Assembly (NCBI RefSeq): GCF_018129025.1
Contig: NZ_JAAEDI010000023.1
Coordinates: 41,652-105,651, forward strand
From: Neoroseomonas terrae
GTDB lineage: Bacteria > Pseudomonadota > Alphaproteobacteria > Acetobacterales > Acetobacteraceae
DNA: 64,000 nt
Reading direction: 5' to 3'
A model generated the notes under the pieces. It saw only the letters and a program-made list of their open reading frames with translations. It searched no databases and had not been told where the DNA came from. The position numbers and the translations under genes were made by a program. Positions 8,208 to 14,797 of this stretch are shown here, piece by piece. The stretch's first letter is position 1. Each line of letters starts with the position of its first letter.

Positions 8208-8256
8208 CTAGGCGCCGCGCCTAGTCGGCGCGCCTGTTGGACTTAACCTAGGTTAA
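8208..8256. repeat. Cluster of perfect palindromes
   Basis: 8208-8224 is CTAGGCGC-C-GCGCCTAG (8-bp arms, 1-nt centre). 8243-8256 is the 14-bp perfect palindrome TTAACCTAGGTTAA. Both lie in the gap upstream of the kinase gene (minus strand) and of the tiny gene at 8347 (plus strand). They could be operator sites or hairpins. Confidence 0.5.
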
Positions 8257-8346
8257 TGCGCCGCGCACACAGCGCCGTTACATGGCGCCCGGCACGTTCG
8301 CTGGGCGGGTGGGGCCGCAGCCCGACCATTACCCGCGGAGCATGGC

Positions 8347-8421
8347 GTGCGATTCTGGTTGTACCTCGCCGCAGTCGCCGTGGCGGCATTAGCCGCAGCC
8401 GCGTGCGTCCTCCCTTGGTGA
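8347..8421 (+). CDS. Tiny single-span membrane peptide
   Basis: Twenty-four residues from GTG 8347, with GGAG seven bases upstream. The peptide is one hydrophobic helix (RFWLYLAAVAVAALAAAACV) ending LPW. It lies tail to tail with the 47-residue membrane gene at 8432-8575, 10 bp apart. It is very short, so support rests on ribosome site and composition. Confidence 0.35.
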   Translation: MRFWLYLAAVAVAALAAAACVLPW

Positions 8422-8431
8422 GCCGGCACCG

Positions 8432-8575
8432 TTAGGCGCGGACCCACGTCGCCAGCGGCGTCACATCATCAGCCGAGGCAATCTGATCAAGGATCAGCGT
8501 GCCCGCGACCACCAGTAGTATCAGGGCGGCCGATGCAAGCACTGCGGCTATCATGAGTCCCGATACGCGCCTCAT
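8432..8575 (-). CDS. Small membrane protein, paralog of 5805-5948
   Basis: Forty-seven residues on the minus strand, starting MRRVSGLMIAAVLASAALIL and ending with ADDVTPLATWVRA. It has the same length, basic start, single span (LASAALILLVVAGTLIL) and A-S-x-D-D/E tail as the gene at 5805-5948. Upstream DNA also matches, with TTCGCTCAC, then GCGATCAA, then GTTATC at 8619-8657. The pair is therefore a duplication that kept its promoter region, which argues for a functional small gene rather than a chance frame. Confidence 0.55.
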   Translation of the reverse strand: MRRVSGLMIAAVLASAALILLVVAGTLILDQIASADDVTPLATWVRA

Positions 8576-8740
8576 AGGTTCGAGCGTATCCACGCTGCGC
8601 CATGATGGAAGCGGTTTTTTCGCTCACAACGCGATCAAATCTGCACGTTATCACCCGCTCGGCCTGCAACCCTTCCGAAGGGGTGTAACCAAATCGCGGT
8701 GAGCCGTGCAGCGGGGGGCGCCCGCGTTCGTTGCAGCCGG

Positions 8741-8824
8741 ATGCGTCTTCCGACCGAGGTTTGGCTGCTGGTCTGGTCCGCCGTCATCGCCGCGGTGCTT
8801 TGGGCGCCGGTGTGGATGAGGTGA
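8741..8824 (+). CDS. Tiny single-span membrane peptide
   Basis: Twenty-seven residues from ATG 8741 (MRLPTEVWLLVWSAVIAAVL, then WAPVWMR). It has one Trp-rich hydrophobic helix flanked by Arg at both ends, a classic layout for a free-standing membrane peptide. No strong ribosome site is seen (GCAGCCGG). It is a member of the same loose set as 2817, 3885 and 8347. Confidence 0.35.
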   Translation: MRLPTEVWLLVWSAVIAAVLWAPVWMR

Positions 8825-8976
8825 AGGGGCGGAGCAGCCGGGCAAACGTCGGGTAGGAAGTTCAGGACCGCGGGCGCTGTCGTTGCCGCAACGCAAACAT
8901 GTGATCCCGCGCCCGGCCGCGCCGGCGTACCCTGGCGATGCCTCCGACGAGAGGCTAATCCATCTGCCTAGCCCCT

Positions 8977-9009
8977 GCCCGCCGTCAGTCCCCGGCGGGC
9001 CTTCTTTTG
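8977..9009 (+). terminator. Rho-independent terminator
   Basis: Stem GCCCGCCG/CGGCGGGC with an 8-nt loop, followed by CTTCTTTTG. It ends plus-strand transcription of the small-peptide region before the convergent minus-strand operon at 9187-10901. Confidence 0.75.
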
Positions 9010-9186
9010 TCCTCGCGCTCCCGGTGCCAGACGTGGTTTCCCGGCAACGATCCGCTTCCGTACCATGCCGCTGCCTGGCTCAGACCGGGTCGCATCTCAA
9101 ACTGGCCCGCTGCTGATCCGGCGGTTTTTTTGCGCTCACCGCCCCGCCTCATCCTTCGCCAGCATCTCAATGAACCGCCGCGGCGC

Positions 9187-9489
9187 TTAATGCGCCGAGC
9201 GTGCCACCAGCCTCCGCCGGCATTCCTCCGCGTCGGCTTCATCGGCGAAGGCCAGGGCGACAGCCCCGCCATTGGCGAGAGCAGCGACGGCCGCTGCCTC
9301 CCCCACTTCATCCGGCCAGGTGGCGCCGTCCTCCGGTTCCACCCACAGCCCGCGCCCGGCGATGGCCCTACAGCCCGGCACGTCCGGCAGCGTCGCGCAG
9401 CCCGTCACCAGCACCACCCACGGCGCGGCGCCGCTGGGGAGGCCGTGCAGGCTGACAACGCCTTCCCGGGGCACCGATAGCCGCGTCAC
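9187..9489 (-). CDS. Hypothetical protein, last gene of the PAPS-reductase operon
   Basis: A 100-residue minus-strand protein whose ATG overlaps the stop of the preceding gene by 4 bp (ATGA). It is rich in Val, Ala and Gly and contains WVVLVTGCATLPDVPGCRAI and a C-terminal ADEADAEECRRRLVA helix. No family is recognised. Translational coupling with the two paralogous genes upstream supports it as real. Confidence 0.55.
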   Translation of the reverse strand: MTRLSVPREGVVSLHGLPSGAAPWVVLVTGCATLPDVPGCRAIAGRGLWVEPEDGATWPDEVGEAAAVAALANGGAVALAFADEADAEECRRRLVARSAH

Positions 9490-9797
9490 GGCACCGGCCC
9501 CTTCATACCGCCGCCCACCGGGCCGCTGGTGCTGCTGAACATGCCGCCCCCGCCCGCCGTGATGGCTTGCATCAGCGTCGCCGCCAGTTGCGCGCCCTGG
9601 AGCGGGCCGAAGGGCTGGCCGCTCTGGAACCCGCCTCCGCCCGCGAGCAGCGAGGCCATGATCTGCCGGCGGCGTTCTTCGTTGGGGTCGCCGGCCATCG
9701 CACCCACGGCCTCGTTGGTCGGCGACGGCGCGAGCCCCGAAGCCGGCGGCTTGTGCATGGCGGCGTTGGCATCCCAGATGCCTATCGGTGAGAGCAT
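9486..9797 (-). CDS. Gly-rich small protein, tandem paralog of the next upstream gene
   Basis: A 103-residue protein starting at the ATG at 9797, six bases after GGGAGGA. The central motif DPNEERRRQIMASLLAGGGG is nearly repeated in the upstream neighbour (DPNAERRRQMMANLLQGGGG). The rest is a Gly/Ala-rich, low-charge region with a TLMQAITAGGGG helix. It looks like a small phage-type structural or accessory protein. An upstream in-frame start at 9854 is less likely because it overlaps the neighbour. Confidence 0.6.
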   Translation of the reverse strand: MLSPIGIWDANAAMHKPPASGLAPSPTNEAVGAMAGDPNEERRRQIMASLLAGGGGFQSGQPFGPLQGAQLAATLMQAITAGGGGMFSSTSGPVGGGMKGPVP

Positions 9798-9810
9798 GGC
9801 GAATCCTCCC

Positions 9811-10107
9811 TCACCAACCTGTCGGGCCTTTGACCAGTGCCTTCGCGCCGCCATCGGCCGGACTGATCAGGCTGCTAATCAGCGTGCCGGCGAGCATGCC
9901 GAGCCCCTGCCCGGCCTGCCCCCACGCTCCGCCTGCACCGCCGCCCCCGCCTTGGAGCAGGTTCGCCATCATCTGGCGGCGACGCTCGGCGTTCGGGTCG
10001 GCCGAGGTCGGCGCGCCAGGTGGCGCCATGGCGGGGGCGGCCAGGGCATCCGGCTTCTTCAGCCAGATGGACGGGTCCGCAGGAAAGCCCACAGGCATCG
10101 TGGTCAT
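9811..10107 (-). CDS. Gly-rich small protein, tandem paralog
   Basis: A 98-residue protein translationally coupled (ATGA, 10104-10107) to the PAPS-reductase-like gene. It begins MTTMPVGFPADPSIWLKKPD and shares the DPN-x-ERRRQ-M/I-M-A-N/S-LL-GGGGG motif with the next gene, followed by a hydrophobic MLAGTLISSLIS helix. The two genes are a tandem duplication, 13 bp apart. No function is assigned. Confidence 0.6.
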   Translation of the reverse strand: MTTMPVGFPADPSIWLKKPDALAAPAMAPPGAPTSADPNAERRRQMMANLLQGGGGGAGGAWGQAGQGLGMLAGTLISSLISPADGGAKALVKGPTGW

Positions 10108-10901
10108 GCGTCGGTCCTTTCGAGGATGGCCGCATGTGCGGCCGTGACAGCATCCACCACGGGCAGGAGGGCGCTTGCGATCGGCGCCAGCCGTTTGCGG
10201 TAGTCAGCGAACAGGTCGGGATAGAATTGCCGTAGGTAGGCGGCGCGGCTTTCGTGCCACCAAGCGGTGCAGCGCGCGCATTCGGGCGACTGCGTCTTGT
10301 GATGGTAGAGACGGGCGATCGGCGCACCCACGCTGCGGAGGTAGCGGAACACGTCTTCCGCCTTCCACTCGCGCAGCGGCAGCCTTAGCAGCATGCCACC
10401 GGGAAGGATGGCGCCGTCATCGGCAGGGAGGCGGGGCAGATCGTCGCGCCGCGTTCCGCGGAACAGCAGATCCACCCCATCCGCCGCGATGCGCTCCCAC
10501 AGGGGCAGCATGAGGTTGGCGTAGCAGCAGGCGTAACGCTGCACGATGCTGCCCGGCCCCGTCCCCGGGGGCTCGCGCCCATTGCCGGGCACCAGGTCGG
10601 ACGGCGCGCCGTTGCGCTCGATCCAGCCCAGCACGTCGCCTTGCAGATGCACGAACCGCGGCGCGAAGGCTTTGACGTGGTCCACGATCTCGCGAACCTC
10701 GGGCAGCAGGTCGCCCGTGTCGAGGTGATACAGCGTGACGCGATCGAGCAAGCCCGCCTCGCGCAGCAGATAGACGACAGCAAGGGAATCCTTCCCGCCA
10801 CTGAACGCCGCGGCTGGCCGTGCTGCTGCTTCAATGGCGGCACGCAGATCGGTTCCGATGGGCGGCAACGCCGTTCGAACGAAGGTGTCGGCAGGCGTCA
10901 T
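10104..10901 (-). CDS. PAPS-reductase-like PP-loop protein of phage/mobile type
   Basis: A 265-residue protein of the phosphoadenosine phosphosulfate reductase/adenine nucleotide alpha-hydrolase family. The PP-loop FSGGKDSLAVVYLL lies at about 33-46. TRRDDLPRLP corresponds to the family Arg-rich loop. Two Cys pairs follow, in YACCYAN (about 148-154) and SPECARCTAWW (about 223-233), which could bind a metal or FeS cluster. Start 10901 (MTPADTF) has GGAG eight bases upstream. Phage and island members of this family are often of unknown role; DndC-like DNA modification or sulfur handling are alternatives. It is first in a four-gene operon with its own promoter. Confidence 0.75.
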   Translation of the reverse strand: MTPADTFVRTALPPIGTDLRAAIEAAARPAAAFSGGKDSLAVVYLLREAGLLDRVTLYHLDTGDLLPEVREIVDHVKAFAPRFVHLQGDVLGWIERNGAPSDLVPGNGREPPGTGPGSIVQRYACCYANLMLPLWERIAADGVDLLFRGTRRDDLPRLPADDGAILPGGMLLRLPLREWKAEDVFRYLRSVGAPIARLYHHKTQSPECARCTAWWHESRAAYLRQFYPDLFADYRKRLAPIASALLPVVDAVTAAHAAILERTDA

Positions 10902-10924
10902 CTGGCGATCTCCACGCACTGTTC

Positions 10925-10953
10925 AGTATAGAGCATTCCTGTGCTCAATCCAA
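10925..10953 (-). promoter_or_regulatory. Promoter with embedded operator for the PAPS-reductase operon
   Basis: On the minus strand, -35 TTGGAT (10948-10953) and -10 TATACT (10925-10930) are separated by exactly 17 bp. The spacer contains GAGCA-caggaa-TGCTC (10931-10946), an inverted repeat suited to a repressor. The start codon at 10901 would leave a leader of about 17 nt. Confidence 0.6.
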
Positions 10954-11375
10954 CGATCGCAAACCACCGAAGTCAGAAACTTCGCTTTCTGCAACTCGCA
11001 TAAATCGCTCGCGCCGTTGTTAGCCGAAGACCGCGATCTGGGACTTCGGCGCCTTAGTCATCCTCCACGCTATTGGTCGCAGGCCACCGAAGATCGCGTC
11101 GTAGATCTACCTGGCGTGGTCGAACTCGGCACGGAATGCCGCGTCGCAGCCCTTCGGGTTAATCATATCCCCGGACCAGCCGGCGGCGTCTCCGGCGTGT
11201 TGGCGAAGTGGCGCGCCATGGCTTCCCAGGCAGCCGGCGGGGAAAACTTGGTCACTCTTCATGTGCGACGCCCGACGCCCATACATTTGCTCCTCCAACC
11301 TGTTGGATGGGAGCGCGGCAACCATAGCGCCGGCTAAGGGGTTGCTCATGCGCAGCCAGGAGAGGAGCCGCCACC
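10954..11375. other. Intergenic stretch, no gene seen
   Basis: About 420 bp between the divergent PAPS operon and the small plus-strand gene at 11376. Frames present have no family features or convincing ribosome sites. Confidence 0.4.
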
Positions 11376-11573
11376 ATGGCCCAGGAACCCAAGCCAAAGT
11401 CCGATACCCGGAAGATCAACACGCCGCTGGATGAGCAGCTCGACGATTCCTTCCCGGCCAGCGACCCGCCGTCGCTGACCGACCCGAGCAAGAAGATCAT
11501 GCCGAAGTTCCCGTCGCCGGCCGATGAGGAAGATCCGACCACCAAGCCCGGCCAGAAAGGGCCGCAGTCGTAG
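11376..11573 (+). CDS. Small conserved protein with SFPASDPPS motif
   Basis: A 65-residue, highly polar protein starting ten bases after AGGAGAGGAG. It contains TPLDEQLDDSFPASDPPS at about 16-33, a motif I recognise from small uncharacterised proteins common in alphaproteobacteria. The tail is Pro/Lys-rich and probably disordered. No membrane span or known enzyme domain is present. The good ribosome site and conserved motif make the gene convincing; function is unknown. Confidence 0.7.
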   Translation: MAQEPKPKSDTRKINTPLDEQLDDSFPASDPPSLTDPSKKIMPKFPSPADEEDPTTKPGQKGPQS

Positions 11574-11596
11574 CGCCCCCCCCGGCCGAACTGCCG

Positions 11597-11827
11597 TCAC
11601 CGGTCGGAGCCCGGCGGTGCGTATGTCTTGAGCCACTCTTGGACACTGTCGGGCCGAAACGGCGCCACCACGACCAGGCCGCGGTATCCCGTCCGCGCCT
11701 TGTGTGCAGCAATCTCGGCGTCGATCGTGGCGCGGTCGGCGCCTGGCGGCACGCGCACCACATAGCAGCCGCTCTGCCCGGTGGTCTCCAATGCGGTGAG
11801 ACGCCCTTCGAGATTCTTCCTGGTCAT
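11597..11827 (-). CDS. Small mobile-element protein with N-terminal coiled coil
   Basis: A 76-residue protein whose ATG overlaps the stop of the integrase-remnant gene (ATGA). It begins MTRKNLEGRLTALETTGQ, a short heptad-like helix, followed by a compact alpha/beta-like region (CYVVRVPPGADRATIDAEIA). Proteins of this style commonly follow DUF5681-type genes in prophages and islands, which fits the chimeric gene just upstream. No enzymatic motif is seen. Confidence 0.6.
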   Translation of the reverse strand: MTRKNLEGRLTALETTGQSGCYVVRVPPGADRATIDAEIAAHKARTGYRGLVVVAPFRPDSVQEWLKTYAPPGSDR

Positions 11828-12120
11828 CGATAGCCTCCATTGTTCTGGCGCGCTTCCAGCGCCGTGATGCGGTTCTCAAGCTCCAAGGTCTCGATCGCGC
11901 GACGCTGCATTTCCAGGATCGCGGCGACCGCCTGGCCTTCTTCCGGCGAGAGGTCACCTGCCGCGGCCACCATGTAGCGCAGCGTCCACTTCGCCGAGCC
12001 CGGCCCGACGATGCGCAGATAGAGATTGCCGCCGTCAGCCTTCGCGCCCGGCTTTCCCGCCGCGAGCAACGCGCGAATCGCGACCGCCTGCAAACGGCCT
12101 CCGATCTTCCCCCGCGCCAT
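11824..12120 (-). pseudogene. Integrase N-terminus fused to a DUF5681-like C-terminus
   Basis: Ninety-eight residues from the ATG at 12120. Residues 1-49 (ending GSAKWTLRY) match the N-terminal arm-DNA-binding domain (DUF4102) of P4-type tyrosine integrases, including the hallmark KADGGNLYLRI. From about residue 50 the sequence switches to DLSPEEGQAVAAILEMQRRA and ENRITALEAR, which resembles the C-terminal tail of DUF5681-type mobile-element proteins. The core and catalytic domains are missing. The simplest reading is an internal deletion joining two genes in frame near 11970. The open frame could still make a DNA-binding peptide. Confidence 0.65.
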
Positions 12121-12135
12121 CCGCCCACCCTTCCC

Positions 12136-12155
12136 GTCCACAATTGGGTCCACAA
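12136..12155 (+). promoter_or_regulatory. Paired GTCCACAA arm-type repeats at right island end
   Basis: GTCCACAA at 12136-12143 and 12148-12155, 12 bp apart, directly upstream of the truncated integrase start and inside the right core repeat. Same spacing and orientation as the pair at 2568-2587. Confidence 0.6.
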
Positions 12156-12272
12156 TAACGATGTGGATTGGCAGGGAACAGCGCGGAACGGCTGGGGACG
12201 CGGCGCCTGAAATACTGGCGGTTTTCCGCCATATTCCGGAGGTCTAGGGCACTATGGGGAATGTCTGGGGAT

Positions 12273-12299
12273 GGAGAACTGGCGGAGGGGATGTCCGCC
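12273..12299 (+). repeat. Right copy of 27-bp direct repeat, putative attR core
   Basis: Identical to 2496-2522. Inverted arms GGCGGA (12281-12286) and TCCGCC (12294-12299) flank GGGGATG. The complete integrase gene of the next element begins 179 bp to the right, so this copy may be a shared junction of two tandem elements. Confidence 0.7.
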
Positions 12300-12426
12300 A
12301 TACCATCGTTCGCAACCGTCCAGATGGGGCGCCGCTGACCACCATAACTGACGGAAATTGCGTAATTTCATTCGCCGACCTGACCACCGATACTCGCTTC
12401 CGTTCGCCCCTATTCGGGCATACGAT

Positions 12427-12460
12427 GTGGGAACGGATGAGGGAACAACCCCGTTCCCAC
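12427..12460. promoter_or_regulatory. Inverted repeat before the integrase gene
   Basis: GTGGGAACGG (12427-12436) and CCGTTCCCAC (12451-12460) form a perfect 10-bp inverted repeat. A third GGGAAC lies between them at 12441-12446. The repeats end 17 bp before the GTG start, so they may be arm-type sites or an autoregulatory operator. Confidence 0.5.
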
Positions 12461-12477
12461 AATGGCGGAGATATTGG

Positions 12478-13761
12478 GTGCCGAAGCGCGCAGCGGGCCT
12501 TTCGGCCGCTCAAGTAGCGAAAGAGAGGCGTCCGGGTCGCTATAGCGACGGGGGCGGGCTCATCTTCTATGTGAAGGCTAGCGGGGTCCCTGCCTGGGTG
12601 TTCCGCTACAGCGTGAACGGCGCCCGCCGCGACATGGGGCTTGGCCCGGCGCGCGGCACGGGCGCCCTTTCCCTTGCGGACGCCCGCGTGAAGGTCGGCG
12701 AGTTGCGCCGCATGGTGGATGCCGGGGTCGATCCCTTGGCGAAGCGGGAAGCCGATGCTGCCGCAGCGAAGGCCGCGGAGCGGGCGGCCGTAGCGCGCGC
12801 GAAGACCTTCAGCCAGGTGACGGACCTGTTTCTCAGCGCGCATGAGGCCGGCTGGCGGAATGCGAAGCACCGCGCACAATGGAAGATGACGCTCACGGAG
12901 TATGCCGGCCCGCACATGGGCAACCTGGTCGTCGGCGATATCGCCACCGAGCACATCACCGCGGCGCTCTCGCCGATCTGGACAACGAAGCCGGAAACGG
13001 CCTCTCGCCTGCGCGGCCGCATCGAGGCGGTACTGGACTTCGCCGCTGTCCATGGCTGGCGCGACGGGGCGAATCCTGCGCGGTGGCGCGGGCATCTGGA
13101 CAAGGCGTTCCCCCGCCGTACGAAGGTGCGCGCGGTCAAACACCACGCCGCTCTCCCCTGGCAGGACGTGAACAGCTTCATGACGCTGCTCACGAAGCGT
13201 GAGGGCGTGTCGGTCGATGCACTCGCCTTCTGCATCCTGACGGCGGGGCGGTCGGGCGAAGTGCTCGGTGCGCGGTGGTCCGAGCTCGACCTGACTTCCG
13301 CGGTGTGGACGATCCCGGCGGAACGCATGAAGGCCGGCAGGGAACACCGGGTGCCGTTGTCATCCCCTGCCCTGTCGGTGCTTCACAGAATGGCGAAAGT
13401 ACGCGAGCGCGATGCGGCTGACGCATTGGTTTTTCCGGGTCAGAAGGAAGGCCGGCCGCTCTCCATCATGGCCATGACGATGGTCCTGCGCCGGATGGCG
13501 CGTGGGCACCTGACGGTGCATGGCTTCCGCTCCGCCTTCCGCGATTGGGCCGGCGAGACGACGGCGCACCCGCGCGAAGTGGTAGAGGCGGCCCTCGCGC
13601 ACCGCACCGGCGACAAGGTCGAACAGGCCTATGCCCGCGGCGACCTCTTCACTAAGCGACGGCGGCTCATGGATGATTGGTCCGCCTTCTGTGCGAAGAA
13701 GCCGGCGACCGTCACGGCGATGACGCCCGTGGCGGGGGAGACCGTGGAGCAAACAGCGTGA
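12478..13761 (+). CDS. Tyrosine recombinase/integrase, P4 type (DUF4102)
   Basis: A 427-residue integrase. I chose GTG 12478, eight bases after GGCGGAG, because residues before it have no family match and the usual N-terminus (RRPGRYSDGGGLIFYV) follows at once. Domains are the arm-binding DUF4102 (about 1-90), a SAM-like core-binding domain (about 105-205) and the catalytic domain. Catalytic residues are visible: TAGRSGEVLGARW (first Arg), HGFRSAFRDWAGE (His-x-x-Arg), ALAHRTGDKVEQAYAR (final His and Tyr). The enzyme looks complete and competent. It probably drives the phage-like element to its right, with which its 3' end overlaps (GTGA). Confidence 0.93.
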   Translation: MPKRAAGLSAAQVAKERRPGRYSDGGGLIFYVKASGVPAWVFRYSVNGARRDMGLGPARGTGALSLADARVKVGELRRMVDAGVDPLAKREADAAAAKAAERAAVARAKTFSQVTDLFLSAHEAGWRNAKHRAQWKMTLTEYAGPHMGNLVVGDIATEHITAALSPIWTTKPETASRLRGRIEAVLDFAAVHGWRDGANPARWRGHLDKAFPRRTKVRAVKHHAALPWQDVNSFMTLLTKREGVSVDALAFCILTAGRSGEVLGARWSELDLTSAVWTIPAERMKAGREHRVPLSSPALSVLHRMAKVRERDAADALVFPGQKEGRPLSIMAMTMVLRRMARGHLTVHGFRSAFRDWAGETTAHPREVVEAALAHRTGDKVEQAYARGDLFTKRRRLMDDWSAFCAKKPATVTAMTPVAGETVEQTA

Positions 13762-14414
13762 AGTTCCCAGCTCCATCCCGCGAGTTCCATATTCCCGACG
13801 TTCCGGCCGAAGGCTCACCCTTGTGGTTAGCTCGCATCGCCTTCGCGGATGATTCGGCACTGGCCGACCGCGTCACCATGCTGGGGATTCGGCAGCGGTG
13901 GGCCGGCGAATCAGACTGCGCGCCGCTCTCACCCGAAGAACAGGCGGAGCACGACGCCGGCGAGCAGGCTATTCGCGCCTTGATCCTGCGGCGTCTCCGC
14001 TGCGGAGAGCTGGTTGCCCGCGGCATCCCCGAAGGCCGCATCCAGTACGAGGTGATCCCCCCTGAGGCTTGGCGGGATGTCACTGTCGATTGGTGGGAAA
14101 GCGCCATCGCGGTGCATGGGGTCGAGGTTCGGGGCATCATCGTCAGCCCGGTGCCGGGAGCGGTGAAGGACGCTCCCGCAAAGCCCAAGAGCGCCGCCGG
14201 CCGCGGTCGGGGCCGCAGCTACAAGGATCATGATGCCCCCCTAGTGGAAGAAGCCGTGGAGGCTGTCATTTGCGGCGCGGCAAGCGGGCCGATGGTTGCT
14301 GCGCGCGGCGTCGCCGACCGGGCAACAGGCCGGGGCGAGCCAGAATCGAAAGTGAAGCGGCTGACGCCGAGAATTCAGTCTCGCCTTAATGAACTCGGGT
14401 GGCAGCCCCGATAA
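13758..14414 (+). CDS. Hypothetical protein coupled to the integrase
   Basis: A 218-residue protein starting at GTG 13758, which overlaps the integrase stop by 4 bp. The N-terminal part contains SPLWLARIAFADDSALADRV and a Trp-rich PPEAWRDVTVDWWESAIAV. The middle is a basic linker (KPKSAAGRGRGRSYKDHD), followed by a helical C-terminus with RLTPRIQSRLNELGWQPR. No family is recognised. The overlap implies co-expression with the integrase. Confidence 0.65.
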   Translation: MKFPAPSREFHIPDVPAEGSPLWLARIAFADDSALADRVTMLGIRQRWAGESDCAPLSPEEQAEHDAGEQAIRALILRRLRCGELVARGIPEGRIQYEVIPPEAWRDVTVDWWESAIAVHGVEVRGIIVSPVPGAVKDAPAKPKSAAGRGRGRSYKDHDAPLVEEAVEAVICGAASGPMVAARGVADRATGRGEPESKVKRLTPRIQSRLNELGWQPR

Positions 14415-14555
14415 CGCGGCGCTGCACCGCGCCTGTCGCAGCGGAGCCAGTCAGAGTGGTCAGTTCTGACTACTCTACCCCAGACTGACCGACCAGCCTG
14501 TTCCTATTGGGTCCTCGCACACCGCCGGACGGCGGCGATCAAGCGAGGATTCCCC

Positions 14556-14783
14556 ATGAACTTCGACCCCTCCGCCCAGAACATCCAGCCGAACACGGCG
14601 CTGGGCTTCCGTGTCAACGACGCCTGCCGGCTCGGCGGTTTCGGCCGCACCACCTGCTATGCGCTGCTGAAGAACGGCGCGCTGAAGAAGGTGAAGGTCG
14701 CCGGCCGCACCCTGATCGAAGGCGACAGCCTGCGCGCGCTGCTGAAGAACGGCAGCGCGGAAATCTCCTCCCCCGCGAAGTGA
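14556..14783 (+). CDS. Excisionase/AlpA-like HTH protein
   Basis: A 75-residue protein. Residues about 17-65 (GFRVNDACRLGGFGRTTCYA, then LLKNGALKKVKVAGRTLIEG) form the MerR-like winged helix of phage excisionases and AlpA-type regulators (HTH_17). Its position after an integrase and before a replication module suggests a directionality factor or island regulator. Start at ATG 14556, seven bases after GCGAGG. Confidence 0.75.
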   Translation: MNFDPSAQNIQPNTALGFRVNDACRLGGFGRTTCYALLKNGALKKVKVAGRTLIEGDSLRALLKNGSAEISSPAK

Positions 14784-14797
14784 GGAGGCCGGTGAGC

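Larger units (their letters stand above)
2496..12299. mobile_element. Integrative island of about 9.8 kb with remnant integrase
   Basis: Bounded by identical 27-bp direct repeats (2496-2522 and 12273-12299). Inside each end is a pair of GTCCACAA octamers 12 bp apart in the same orientation (2568-2587 and 12136-12155), as expected for arm-type integrase sites. The N-terminal piece of a tyrosine integrase starts next to the right-hand arms and reads inward. Content is typical of mobile DNA: tiny membrane peptides, an IS, phage-like PAPS reductase genes and hypothetical proteins. The catalytic domain of the integrase is gone, so the island should be immobile unless helped in trans. The boundaries are read from sequence; island status is inference. 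Confidence 0.7.

Noticed and set aside
7266..8246. Plus-strand frame of over 300 residues across the IS and kinase
   Set aside because: It is antisense to the transposase and the P-loop kinase and has no coherent protein features.
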